This document shows, one piece after another, positions 16,440-24,333 of a stretch of DNA of 64,000 nucleotides (positions are counted from its first letter, which is position 1; the number at the start of each line of letters is the position of its first letter). The stretch is from an uncultured Clostridia bacterium (GTDB taxonomy: Bacteria; Bacillota; Clostridia; TANB77; CAG-508), in assembly GCA_944390975.1 (NCBI GenBank), contig CALXRX010000002.1, forward strand, positions 30,020 through 94,019. The letters run 5' to 3'. Under the pieces are notes generated by a model, which saw only the letters and a list, made by a program, of their open reading frames with translations, was not told the origin of the DNA and made no database searches. The position numbers were made by a program, and so were the translations under genes.

Positions 16440-17870
16440 ATGGATATAAAAAGTATTGGTAGCATTTGTTCTGGTATTGAGGCTGCATCTGTAGCATGGA
16501 AACCTCTAAAAGTAGAATTTGATTGGTTCTCTGAAATTGCAGATTTTCCATCTATGGTTTTAGCTAGTAAATATCCAGATGTCCCAAATTTAGGAGATAT
16601 GAATGATATACCAAATAAAATAATAAATAAAGAAATTACAGCACCTGATTTAATTTGTGGCGGAACACCATGCCAAGCATTTTCTTTCGCTGGTAATCAA
16701 AATGGTCTTAATGATGATAGAGGAAATTTAACTCTAAAATTTGTAGATATTATTAATGCAAATGATAAAATTAGAATTGAAAATGGTCAAAAAAGAACAG
16801 TTGTATTCTGGGAAAATGTTGAAGGTGTGCTTACAGATAAAACAAACGCTTTTGGATGCTTAGTATCATCACTTGCAGGACTTGACAGTCCGATAGAAAA
16901 GAAAAGATGGGCATCTTCTGGTTTTTTAAGTGGTCCTACAAGAAATGTGGCTTGGAGAGTCCTTGATGCAAAGTTCTTTGGACTACCTCAGCAAAGAAAA
17001 AGATTATATGTTCTTGCTGGAGATAAAGACTTCCATCCAGAGGATGTGTTATTTGAAAAAAGCACTAAAAAATTACAGGATTTTCCTGATTGTGAATTAA
17101 CATTTGAAAAAGAAGGACATCGATTTGAAGTTTTTAGAGGATATACTGACTGCTTATATGCTGCATACGGAACAAAATGGAATGGTAATGCCGCAGCCTT
17201 AAATGGTTCATTATTTGTAGTACAGGATGATAGAATAAGACGTTTATCACCTCTTGAAACTGAACGTTTGATGGGATTTCCAGATAATTATACTGATTTA
17301 CCTAGAGCAAGAAAAACTAATAGATATCAAGCAACTGGAAACTCATGGGCAGTTCCTGTTGTTAAATGGCTAGGAAAACGAATAATTGATTCTAAACTGC
17401 CTACTTTAAATCTTGATCCTGTTGAATTGTATAAACAAGGATTAGCTGAAAAAATAAATGATTCTACATATTTAATGCTATTTGGAAAAGATATTGTCAC
17501 TATTAATAATGACTTAAAAATAAATGGAACATCAACTCCAGAAAATTGTACTTTTGGAAATATGAAAGATATTGTATCACCTGACGCTCCAGAAGATATT
17601 TATATTTCCCCAGTAGGATGTTTTGGAATAGTTAGAAGAAAACGAGAACGCAATTTGAAAATCAATTCACGTCTTGAAGAAGTATTGCTTTCTATTTCTT
17701 CTAATATGTCTCCAGAAGAAATAGAAAAAAGGTCTAGAGTTCAAAAGCGTGGAAAATTTAGTGACATATCTAATGACGATGATTCATCAAATAATGACTC
17801 AAGTGATGATGAAGATGCATCAAATAACAATGTTCAAGTATCAATTTTTGATTTAGCAACTAATGAGTAA
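16440..17870 (+). CDS. DNA cytosine-5 methyltransferase
   Basis: The 476-residue protein carries the conserved motifs of C5 methyltransferases: motif I SICSGIEAASVAW (8-20), motif IV GGTPCQAFS with catalytic Cys78, motif VI ENV (125-127), motif VIII QQRKR (184-188), motif IX RRLSPLETERLMGFP (267-281) and motif X GNSWAVPVV (300-308). The target-recognition region (about 200-262) is short, as in phage Dcm-like enzymes. Residues 320-476 form an unusual extension that ends in an Asp/Ser/Asn-rich stretch (about 444-465). It would protect host sites from the adjacent endonuclease. The ATG has AAAGGAG 9 bases upstream and its own promoter candidate. Confidence 0.95.
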   Translation: MDIKSIGSICSGIEAASVAWKPLKVEFDWFSEIADFPSMVLASKYPDVPNLGDMNDIPNKIINKEITAPDLICGGTPCQAFSFAGNQNGLNDDRGNLTLKFVDIINANDKIRIENGQKRTVVFWENVEGVLTDKTNAFGCLVSSLAGLDSPIEKKRWASSGFLSGPTRNVAWRVLDAKFFGLPQQRKRLYVLAGDKDFHPEDVLFEKSTKKLQDFPDCELTFEKEGHRFEVFRGYTDCLYAAYGTKWNGNAAALNGSLFVVQDDRIRRLSPLETERLMGFPDNYTDLPRARKTNRYQATGNSWAVPVVKWLGKRIIDSKLPTLNLDPVELYKQGLAEKINDSTYLMLFGKDIVTINNDLKINGTSTPENCTFGNMKDIVSPDAPEDIYISPVGCFGIVRRKRERNLKINSRLEEVLLSISSNMSPEEIEKRSRVQKRGKFSDISNDDDSSNNDSSDDEDASNNNVQVSIFDLATNE

Positions 17871-17879
17871 AGAAAATAA

Positions 17880-17917
17880 ACAGAATTACATATTTTAATT
17901 TGTAATCTGTTTTTTTA
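17880..17917 (+). terminator. Terminator after the methyltransferase gene
   Basis: ACAGAATTACA and TGTAATCTGT form a stem with one mismatch, followed by a run of seven Ts on the plus strand, 10 bases after the stop codon. It closes the island operon. Confidence 0.8.
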
Positions 17918-18035
17918 TTGCCTTTAATTAACATACAATCCTTTTATTATTAAATTACAAATTTGAGCTTAACATATAAAAATTTCGCTATTAAATTATA
18001 ATGCCTCAATTCTTGCTTTCTTTAAATCCGGGCAT

Positions 18036-18080
18036 AAAAAAAAGAGCCTTTCCTAAATCAATTAAAATTTAGAAAAGGCT
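18036..18080 (-). terminator. Terminator of the accessory gene group 18-22 kb
   Basis: AGCCTTTTCTAAAT and ATTTAGGAAAGGCT form a 14-bp stem with one mismatch on the minus strand, followed by eight Ts. The stop codon of the 80-residue gene lies inside the stem. Confidence 0.8.
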
Positions 18081-18321
18081 ATATTTCCTTTGAAATCAAA
18101 GGTTTTCTTTCAAATATCCCGCTTATTCTTTGTATCATATTTGGAGTTGTTTGGTCTAAGTAAAATATATTTAATTCTTCTTGATTGATATTTAGATTTG
18201 CATATTCAGAATTATTTGTTTCTGTATGTACATTATTATTTTGTAATAAAATTGCAATTATAATTATTATAAAAAATATTAAAAATACTAATATTTGACT
18301 TGCTAGTTTTTTCTTATTCAA
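18079..18321 (-). CDS. Small membrane-anchored protein, unknown function
   Basis: An 80-residue protein with a basic start (MNKKKLASQ), one hydrophobic helix (about residues 9-27) and an outside part of about 50 residues with no recognised domain. It is the last gene before a strong terminator, and its stop codon is inside that terminator's stem. It may be a short-lived accessory gene. Confidence 0.5.
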   Translation of the reverse strand: MNKKKLASQILVFLIFFIIIIIAILLQNNNVHTETNNSEYANLNINQEELNIFYLDQTTPNMIQRISGIFERKPLISKEI

Positions 18322-18354
18322 CTTATTCTCCTTCTTTATATATAGTTTTACTTA

Positions 18355-18846
18355 TTACTCTATCAATCCTCCTGAACAATGAAGTTCATAAATCAATTTA
18401 TTATTCTTATATATTTGTTCTATTCCGTCAAAATTTTCTACTGTTCCTGTAGTTTTAAATTTATATACATATCCATTATTTTCAAATTGACTTATACCTC
18501 TAACAGGAATAATACTTTTATCTTCTCCCACTTTCATAAGTGCTGGTCTTAAAGCATTGTCCATTGCTTCCTCTCCAAGTGTATCATCAAATGTTACTCC
18601 ATAATAGTTCATTCCCCATACTGGTTTATTACTATCACAATATACAACTTCTTCTCCTATAAATTTAGTACCACCAAAGTATGTATCATGATATATATAT
18701 TTTTTGTTATCTATTTCTTCTTCATAATGATAGTCTGATGAACCTACTCTACTTGATTTTGTTTTTTCTATTGTAATATTAGCATAAGTTGATTTCTTTG
18801 CTTTAATTAAAAAATCAATAAATGTGTTATTTATCATATTTTCCAT
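18355..18846 (-). CDS. DUF5680-domain protein
   Basis: A 163-residue protein with the features of DUF5680: FLIKAKKSTYA at the start, YHDTYFGGTKFIGEEVVY in the middle, WGMNYYGV and a later ALRPALMKV. DUF5680 occurs as the C-terminal part of some helix-turn-helix regulators; here it stands alone. The function is unknown, possibly ligand sensing. It is spaced 1 base from the flavodoxin gene, so the two are co-transcribed. Confidence 0.75.
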   Translation of the reverse strand: MENMINNTFIDFLIKAKKSTYANITIEKTKSSRVGSSDYHYEEEIDNKKYIYHDTYFGGTKFIGEEVVYCDSNKPVWGMNYYGVTFDDTLGEEAMDNALRPALMKVGEDKSIIPVRGISQFENNGYVYKFKTTGTVENFDGIEQIYKNNKLIYELHCSGGLIE

Positions 18847-18847
18847 A

Positions 18848-19420
18848 TTAATTATCCTCCAAATTCATTTCATCATTTATAACTTCTCTTTGTTGTTGAA
18901 AATTTGCTTTTGTTACAGGTATTCTTGCATACATTTTCGTTCCTAAAAAATAGTTTAATGTATCAAATGCTTTTAGTGTTTCTTCTGTTCCACTACCACT
19001 TCCTCCTGCACAAGCAATGCAAACGATTTTCTTTCCTTTTATTTTGGATTTATCATTAAATGCATCACATCTTTTTAATCTATCAAAAAATGTTTTCGCT
19101 GACTCACTCATTTCATGAAAATAAACTGGCGTAACAAATACATAAGCATCAAAATCTTCCATATATTTATAAATTTCGTTAAAATCATCTTTTTGAATAC
19201 ATATATGTTCATCTAGGCAAATTCCCCATCCTCTTTTACCACAAGCTAAACATTTTTGAATATTCTTTCTATTAATACAAATATGTTCTACATCATTGCC
19301 TAATTTTTTTAATTCTTTCTCACATTCTTCCACACAAGAAAAGGTTAATCCTATTTTATTTGGTATATAACTATCTTCGTTTACTAGATTACTACTGAAA
19401 CTTAATATTAAAACTTTCAT
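18848..19420 (-). CDS. Flavodoxin-family NAD(P)H-dependent FMN reductase
   Basis: The 190-residue protein starts with a flavodoxin-like strand (KVLILSFSSNLV), has a cysteine pair CLACGKRGWGICLDEHIC as in the iron-sulfur flavoprotein/FMN reductase group, and the central YVFVTPVYFHEMSESAKTFFDR typical of NADPH-dependent FMN reductases. It likely transfers electrons to FMN and an unknown acceptor. It ends 1 base before the DUF5680 gene and follows a cupin gene, suggesting a small stress or detoxification group. Confidence 0.85.
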   Translation of the reverse strand: MKVLILSFSSNLVNEDSYIPNKIGLTFSCVEECEKELKKLGNDVEHICINRKNIQKCLACGKRGWGICLDEHICIQKDDFNEIYKYMEDFDAYVFVTPVYFHEMSESAKTFFDRLKRCDAFNDKSKIKGKKIVCIACAGGSGSGTEETLKAFDTLNYFLGTKMYARIPVTKANFQQQREVINDEMNLEDN

Positions 19421-19439
19421 TTATATTTCACCTTTATAT

Positions 19440-19784
19440 TTAATCTATTAACTTATGTTGTTCTGCTGACCATGCAGGAGTGCAGGTCATAGAAATCACA
19501 CAATATTCAGTATCATAATAATATTTTTCATTAGGTTCTATTAAAATAGAATCGCCTTTTGAAAATTCAATCCTTTTATTTTCAAAATTTAATGTTCCTT
19601 TACCTTCTATAACATATATTAATTCTTTGCTTACAAGATTTATTCCATATCCACAATCTGGATATCTCCCATTAATTGTTGCAATTCCTAAATCTATTTC
19701 TTTATCATTAAATGAATATTCCAATGTTTTACATTCATCACTATTCTTTCCTTTTAAGGCATTATCATATTTAATAATTTCCAT
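19440..19784 (-). CDS. Cupin-domain protein
   Basis: The start is the ATG 19782-19784, with GGAAAGGGTT upstream; the frame runs 11 codons further without a good site. The 114-residue product is a single cupin barrel: IYVIEGKGTLNFENK is the first motif and KGDSILIEPNEKYYY leads to the second. The usual metal-binding histidines of motif 1 are not clear, so it may bind a small ligand without a metal. It lies 19 bases before the flavodoxin gene. Confidence 0.75.
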   Translation of the reverse strand: MEIIKYDNALKGKNSDECKTLEYSFNDKEIDLGIATINGRYPDCGYGINLVSKELIYVIEGKGTLNFENKRIEFSKGDSILIEPNEKYYYDTEYCVISMTCTPAWSAEQHKLID

Positions 19785-19830
19785 TTTATTAACCCTTTCC
19801 TTTAAATTTTGCAACATAATGTTGCAATTT

Positions 19831-20319
19831 TCATATAATTTTCTTTAAAGCATTCAACCATTCAAATCCTTCATTATCTAAATCTTCTAATTCTTCTATT
19901 TTAAAATATTTTACTTCTTCCAGTTCCTCTTCTTGTAATTTACATTCATCTATATCAATATCTTTTCTAACATAATATACTGTAAAATGTGCTTTTTCAT
20001 TTGTGTCCATACTTAAAAATTTCAAATCATCTATATTTAAAGTAATACCAATTTCTTCAAAAGTTTCTCTTATACCTGCATCAAGTGTTGTTTCTCCAAA
20101 ATCAACTTTACCACCACAAATCCCCCATTTGCTAGGATTAGCTCTTTTTAATCTACTACGCTTTTGAAGTAAAATCTCATTATTACTATTGATAATAAGT
20201 ACTCCAACAACTGATATGTAATATCCCTCTGGTACATTGTCTGGATTACGAGCTTCTATATGTGTTAGAATCTTACCTGTTTTGTTTCCATTTCTGTCAA
20301 CTAGCTCATGCTTTTCCAT
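19831..20319 (-). CDS. NUDIX hydrolase
   Basis: The 162-residue protein has a complete Nudix box, GGKVDFGETTLDAG followed by REtfEEIG (about residues 69-91), and the preceding YYISVVGVLIINSNNEILLQKR. The N-terminal ELVDRNGNKTGK is like that of the isopentenyl-diphosphate isomerase/Nudix class of general hydrolases. It would hydrolyse a nucleoside diphosphate derivative; the substrate cannot be told. The gene is 1 base from the upstream small gene. Confidence 0.9.
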   Translation of the reverse strand: MEKHELVDRNGNKTGKILTHIEARNPDNVPEGYYISVVGVLIINSNNEILLQKRSRLKRANPSKWGICGGKVDFGETTLDAGIRETFEEIGITLNIDDLKFLSMDTNEKAHFTVYYVRKDIDIDECKLQEEELEEVKYFKIEELEDLDNEGFEWLNALKKII

Positions 20320-20320
20320 T

Positions 20321-20560
20321 CTATTTATCCATCTCCCAACTTTTAAAATAAATACATTCTAAGTCATCATTGAATTTTATTTCATAAATTCCATCATATG
20401 TTGTCATATCTTCTTCAAACAGCCATTCTACAATCAAAACATTTTTATCAATAGCTAATATCCTAAATTCTATATTTTTTATATCTTGATTTTTAATATG
20501 TTGCCATTCCTGTTTTATTTCTTCAAATGTTGTATATGGTGTCATTTTAAAATTTTCCAT
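20321..20560 (-). CDS. Hypothetical protein, 79 residues
   Basis: A small acidic protein (MTPYTTFEEIKQEWQHIKN, then KFNDDLECIYFKSWEM) with alternating helix and beta predictions. It resembles nuclear-transport-factor-2-like small proteins in its YDGIYEIKFND pattern, but this is weak. Its start overlaps the end of the AlbA_2 gene by 19 bases and its stop is 1 base from the NUDIX start, so the three genes are linked. Confidence 0.55.
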   Translation of the reverse strand: MENFKMTPYTTFEEIKQEWQHIKNQDIKNIEFRILAIDKNVLIVEWLFEEDMTTYDGIYEIKFNDDLECIYFKSWEMDK

Positions 20561-21888
20561 TTTCCCTTTTTAGTAGAACCTTCTCTAGAAATTATATTCA
20601 TTTCTTTTAAAACATTCATATTGTATTTTACTCCATCTCTTGTCATTTGTAATTCTTTTGCTATTTCTTTTTGAGTTATTGATGGATTTTCTTCTATCAA
20701 TTTTATAATGTGTATTTGTGTTTCATTAAGCATTGCATAATTTTCTTGGGTAGTTTCTTGGGTAGTTTCTTGGGTAGTTGTTTTTTCATATTTGAATGGA
20801 TTTTCTCTATACTTAAATGAAACCCTTAAAAAATTATCCATAAAAATAAAACAACTTTTATCATAAGCTTTCAAAATTCTTAATATTCCAGACCCTATAT
20901 TTTCAATTAAATCTACATCCTTAAAAACTCTTATTAATTCCTTATTTCTTGGTGCGGTAACACCTTTAAAGAAATCACTTTTTGATAACTCTTGTGGTAA
21001 ACCTCCTGCAGATGTAATTTCAATTCTGTCAGAATATAGTTCTATTATTGGTGAATTACCATAAGAATAATCATTGTGGACAATAGCATTAATAACCGCT
21101 TCTTTTAATGCTTTACTATTAATCATTTCCACTTCTTTTCTTCCTTTATACTCTATTTTAGCATAAACAGTATTCTCAGCATCTAATCTATCTAGCACTT
21201 TCTGTGTAGCAGTAATTAAGCAACAATACCCATACTCTTGATTTTTAACCAAATCCATTTTGTCTGTTCCTAGATATTTTACAACTTTAATAGATACATT
21301 ATTTTCATCAGCAAGTAAAAATGCATTGTAATTATACTTTCCATCACTTGTTAATAAATCTAAGTTTTTTAAGAAGTTTTCATTCAATTGTAAGCCTTGT
21401 CCTTCATAATATATTTTTAATTGATTAAATGTTAGTTCTTGCCTAGGAGATTCAATTTCCTTTAATGTATTTTTGACTCTTTTAGCATACATATTATCAA
21501 TCATTTCAAAAGTCATTTTTTCTTTACTACTTCCAACTCTTAAATAACATCCTTCTGGTGTTCTTCCCTTTTTTCTTAAATAGTAAGGTTTTTCAGTACC
21601 GCTTGATATTACAACTTTTATTACATTTTTGTCTTCTATTTGCTCTACAATAACATCAAATAATCCTAATGTAGATGGTTGTATGTTGTTCTTTATTCTG
21701 TCCTTTATTTGTAACTGTATTTTATCAATATCATCAACACCAACTACCTTTCCATCTTTTCTAATTCCAACATAAATAATCCCGCCTTCTTTATAATTTA
21801 GAAAAGCTATTACTTCTTGCTCAAAATCTTCATTTAGTTGCTCTTTGTTTTCTATACGGTTATTTTCAATATTTTGCATTTCTTTCAT
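20542..21888 (-). CDS. AlbA_2/Schlafen-type ATP-binding regulator with C-terminal HTH
   Basis: The 448-residue protein has an N-terminal AlbA_2 domain (about 1-125, VIAFLNYKEGGIIYVGIRKDG), a central HATPase-like region (ALKEAVINAIVHNDYS, then SDRIEITSAGGLP), and a C-terminal winged helix (ENPSITQKEIAKELQMTRDG). Before the last domain is the repeat TTQETTQETTQE encoded by three 12-bp units. These proteins are thought to be transcriptional or RNA-linked regulators; some accompany defence genes. It leads the small accessory gene group. Confidence 0.85.
   Translation of the reverse strand: MKEMQNIENNRIENKEQLNEDFEQEVIAFLNYKEGGIIYVGIRKDGKVVGVDDIDKIQLQIKDRIKNNIQPSTLGLFDVIVEQIEDKNVIKVVISSGTEKPYYLRKKGRTPEGCYLRVGSSKEKMTFEMIDNMYAKRVKNTLKEIESPRQELTFNQLKIYYEGQGLQLNENFLKNLDLLTSDGKYNYNAFLLADENNVSIKVVKYLGTDKMDLVKNQEYGYCCLITATQKVLDRLDAENTVYAKIEYKGRKEVEMINSKALKEAVINAIVHNDYSYGNSPIIELYSDRIEITSAGGLPQELSKSDFFKGVTAPRNKELIRVFKDVDLIENIGSGILRILKAYDKSCFIFMDNFLRVSFKYRENPFKYEKTTTQETTQETTQENYAMLNETQIHIIKLIEENPSITQKEIAKELQMTRDGVKYNMNVLKEMNIISREGSTKKGKWKILK
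20743..20778. repeat. Three tandem 12-bp units within the AlbA_2 gene
   Basis: TTCTTGGGTAGT occurs three times in perfect tandem at 20743, 20755 and 20767 and codes for three TTQE units on the minus strand. A whole-unit change in copy number would alter linker length without a frameshift. Confidence 0.9.
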
Positions 21889-22010
21889 AAGACTAATTCC
21901 TTTCTTATTTAATTTTCACCTTTCCATTACTAGTTATTATACAATATATAATTAGAAATTAATAGCAAACAAGTAAAAAAATAACAGATAATTTCTTATC
22001 TGCTACTTCT

Positions 22011-22086
22011 TGGCTCCTCTTGTTGGACTCGAACCAACGACCTATCGGTTAACAGCCGAGCGCTCTACCAACTGAGCTAAAGAGGA
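22011..22086 (-). tRNA. tRNA-Asn (anticodon GTT)
   Basis: The minus strand folds as a complete cloverleaf with acceptor TCCTCTT paired to AAGAGGA, anticodon loop CTGTTAA (GTT), T arm GTTGGTTCGAGTCCAAC, and an encoded CCA end. The plus-strand complement of CCA is at 22011-22013. Confidence 0.97.
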
Positions 22087-22156
22087 ATGTATTTAAATTA
22101 TATCCATATAATAACATTTGTATACGATTTTGTAAATAGTTTTTTATAATTTTTTT

Positions 22157-22219
22157 AAGAACAAGTATTAAGTAAGTATTAATCACATTATCAAGTATTA
22201 ATTTTATATACTTGTTCTT
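22157..22219. repeat. Inverted repeat between rseP and tRNA-Asn
   Basis: AAGAACAAGTAT (22157-22168) and ATACTTGTTCTT (22208-22219) are perfect 12-bp arms. Inside the loop AAGTATTAA recurs. No T run follows on either strand, so this is not a standard terminator, though it could end the rseP transcript or act as a processing site. Confidence 0.6.
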
Positions 22220-22233
22220 AAAATATATTCTAT

Positions 22234-23499
22234 TTAAAATATCCTTAATATATCATTGTAAGTAACATAAATTGATAGTGCAATTAAGATAGTAAATCCA
22301 AGCATTTGAATGCCTACTTCTATATTTTCTTTCATTGGTTTTTTTCTAATTGCTTCAATTAGATATATTACTACCTTTCCTCCATCAAGTGGTGGAAATG
22401 GAAGTAAATTTGTAACTCCTAGTGATAAGGAAATTAATGCTATAATATATACAAAATCACTTACTCCCGTTGTATTTGCAACCATACCAGATATTCCAAC
22501 TGGTCCCATTAATTGATTTGCATTAACTTTACCTGTAAATAACATTTTTAAATTGTCAACAATTGATACTGAGAAATCTAGCGTATCCCAAAAACCATAA
22601 TATATATTATTAGCTAAATTATTCTCCGCTTTTGCAAACTGAATTCCTAAAACATAGCTGTATACAATTTGTGGTGTTATAGAAATTTCTTTTGTTTCAT
22701 TTCCTCTTTGAATTGTAAATACACAATTTTCACTTTCACTATTTTTTATATATTCTACTATTTTATATGGATCTTGTTCTACGTCTTTCCCATTTACTTT
22801 TAAAATAACATCATTAACTTCAAGACCACTTTTTTCTGCTGGGCTATCTGGATATATTGCCACTATTTTATTTGTAACACTTCCTCCGCTAGCATCTAAA
22901 TATATTCCTGTATCTTTATTGGGAATTGCTGTCGGTTTAACATTTAAATCTAGCAAATTATTATCTCTTTTTACTGTTACTATTAATTCACTATCACCAG
23001 ATTTTTCTAATATTTCAGTTATATCATTTTTATTTCTTATTCTTTTTCCATTTATTTTTATTATCTCATCATTAGCAATAATTCCAGCTTCAGATGCACC
23101 ATAACCATCTTCTACAACTTCTACTTTTTGTGATACATAATTTCCCATACTTGAAACTAAAACAAAGTATACTAATAGTCCAAATATTATATTAACAGTT
23201 CCTCCAGCTAATACAATTGCAATACGTTTTGGTATGCTAGCTTTACTAAAAGAGCCTTCGCTATCTGATCGTTCCTCTTCGCCTTCCATATTCACAAATC
23301 CACCTAAAGGAATTAATCTAAGTGCATATAATGTATCTCCCTTTTTCTTTTTCCATATAGTTGGACCAAAACCTATAGCAAACTCATTTACTTTGACTTT
23401 GCATAATTTTGCAACTATAAAATGTCCTCCCTCATGTATGAATATTAAAAACCCTAATAAAAATATCACTTTTAAAGCTGTTATTAAAAAACTAATCAA
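22234..23499 (-). CDS. rseP: RseP-type M50 site-2 protease
   Basis: A 421-residue intramembrane zinc protease with HEGGH at residues 22-26 in the first membrane helix, two PDZ domains (about 115-190 and 200-280) and a second metal-binding motif LLPFPPLDGG near 365-374. It cuts membrane-bound anti-sigma factors or signal-peptide remnants in the cell membrane. Many Firmicutes homologues carry a single PDZ domain, so the second PDZ is notable. It is the last gene of the pyrH-frr-uppS-cdsA-rseP group, 11 bases from cdsA; dxr, commonly between the two, is absent. Confidence 0.95.
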   Translation of the reverse strand: MISFLITALKVIFLLGFLIFIHEGGHFIVAKLCKVKVNEFAIGFGPTIWKKKKGDTLYALRLIPLGGFVNMEGEEERSDSEGSFSKASIPKRIAIVLAGGTVNIIFGLLVYFVLVSSMGNYVSQKVEVVEDGYGASEAGIIANDEIIKINGKRIRNKNDITEILEKSGDSELIVTVKRDNNLLDLNVKPTAIPNKDTGIYLDASGGSVTNKIVAIYPDSPAEKSGLEVNDVILKVNGKDVEQDPYKIVEYIKNSESENCVFTIQRGNETKEISITPQIVYSYVLGIQFAKAENNLANNIYYGFWDTLDFSVSIVDNLKMLFTGKVNANQLMGPVGISGMVANTTGVSDFVYIIALISLSLGVTNLLPFPPLDGGKVVIYLIEAIRKKPMKENIEVGIQMLGFTILIALSIYVTYNDILRIF

Positions 23500-23510
23500 A
23501 TTCTATCCTC

Positions 23511-24314
23511 CTATAATAGTCTTAAGAGCATATAAGCAAATGGTGCAATAAATATTACACTATCTAATCTATCTAACATTCCCCCATGACCTGGAATTAA
23601 ATTGCTAAAATCTTTAATTCCAACATACCTTTTTATGCTAGAAGCTGAAAAATCTCCAATTTGTCCTACTACACTTAATATAATTGATATTATTATTGTA
23701 TTTATATAAGAAAATGCCATTCCAAAGAAGCTATTAAATATATATGTAAATAATAATGATAATAGAATTGCTCCTATAATACCGCTAATACAACCTTCTA
23801 TACTTTTATTTGGACTAATTTTGCTAAATTTGTGCTTTCCTATCCATTTTCCAAAAATATATGCAAATACATCTGTTCCCCATGCACATGAGAATATATA
23901 CCAAACTAAAAATTTCCCATTTTCAAAACCATTTATTAATGGAATAAACATTAAAAATAATGATATATAGCATATTCCAAAGAATGTAATTGCAATATCT
24001 TTTACAGTTGTTTTCATATTTGTTAATATAACTTGTAAAAACAATACCGCTATAGCTGTTGGTATTAATACACTTACAATTGTTATAGCATGTTCTAGTG
24101 GAATTATATGTATAAATGCAATTAAAGCTGATGCAACATATCCTATCCATATAACTGGATTTGCTTTTTCTTTAAAAGCATTAAAATATTCATGTAAACT
24201 CATTGCAGCTACAATTGCAAATGTAATATCTACAACATATTTATTTCCCAAAACTAATATTATTACTACTAATGGAAGTCCTAGTAGTGCAGAAGTTATT
24301 CTTTTTATATCCAT
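23511..24314 (-). CDS. cdsA: Phosphatidate cytidylyltransferase
   Basis: The 267-residue membrane protein makes CDP-diacylglycerol from phosphatidate and CTP for phospholipid synthesis. It has seven or eight predicted membrane helices and the family signature near the C-terminus: SSIKRYVGIKDFSNLIPGHG followed by DRLDS, with the conserved Asp and Lys residues. Length is normal for the family. It lies 19 bases after uppS. Confidence 0.97.
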   Translation of the reverse strand: MDIKRITSALLGLPLVVIILVLGNKYVVDITFAIVAAMSLHEYFNAFKEKANPVIWIGYVASALIAFIHIIPLEHAITIVSVLIPTAIAVLFLQVILTNMKTTVKDIAITFFGICYISLFLMFIPLINGFENGKFLVWYIFSCAWGTDVFAYIFGKWIGKHKFSKISPNKSIEGCISGIIGAILLSLLFTYIFNSFFGMAFSYINTIIISIILSVVGQIGDFSASSIKRYVGIKDFSNLIPGHGGMLDRLDSVIFIAPFAYMLLRLL

Positions 24315-24333
24315 GTGAATTTACCTTTCCTTT

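Noticed and set aside
11609..17870. The island as a BREX, DISARM or MZA-type defence system.
   Set aside because: No PglZ, phospholipase-D, Z1, MutL-like or AIPR component is present; the helicase is an SF1B RecD-like protein and the nuclease is a stand-alone HNH.
22011..22086. tRNA-Asn as the attachment site of the left-hand prophage.
   Set aside because: The phage genes and the island end at about 17.9 kb, with seven ordinary genes between, and no copy of the tRNA 3' end was noticed near 18 kb.
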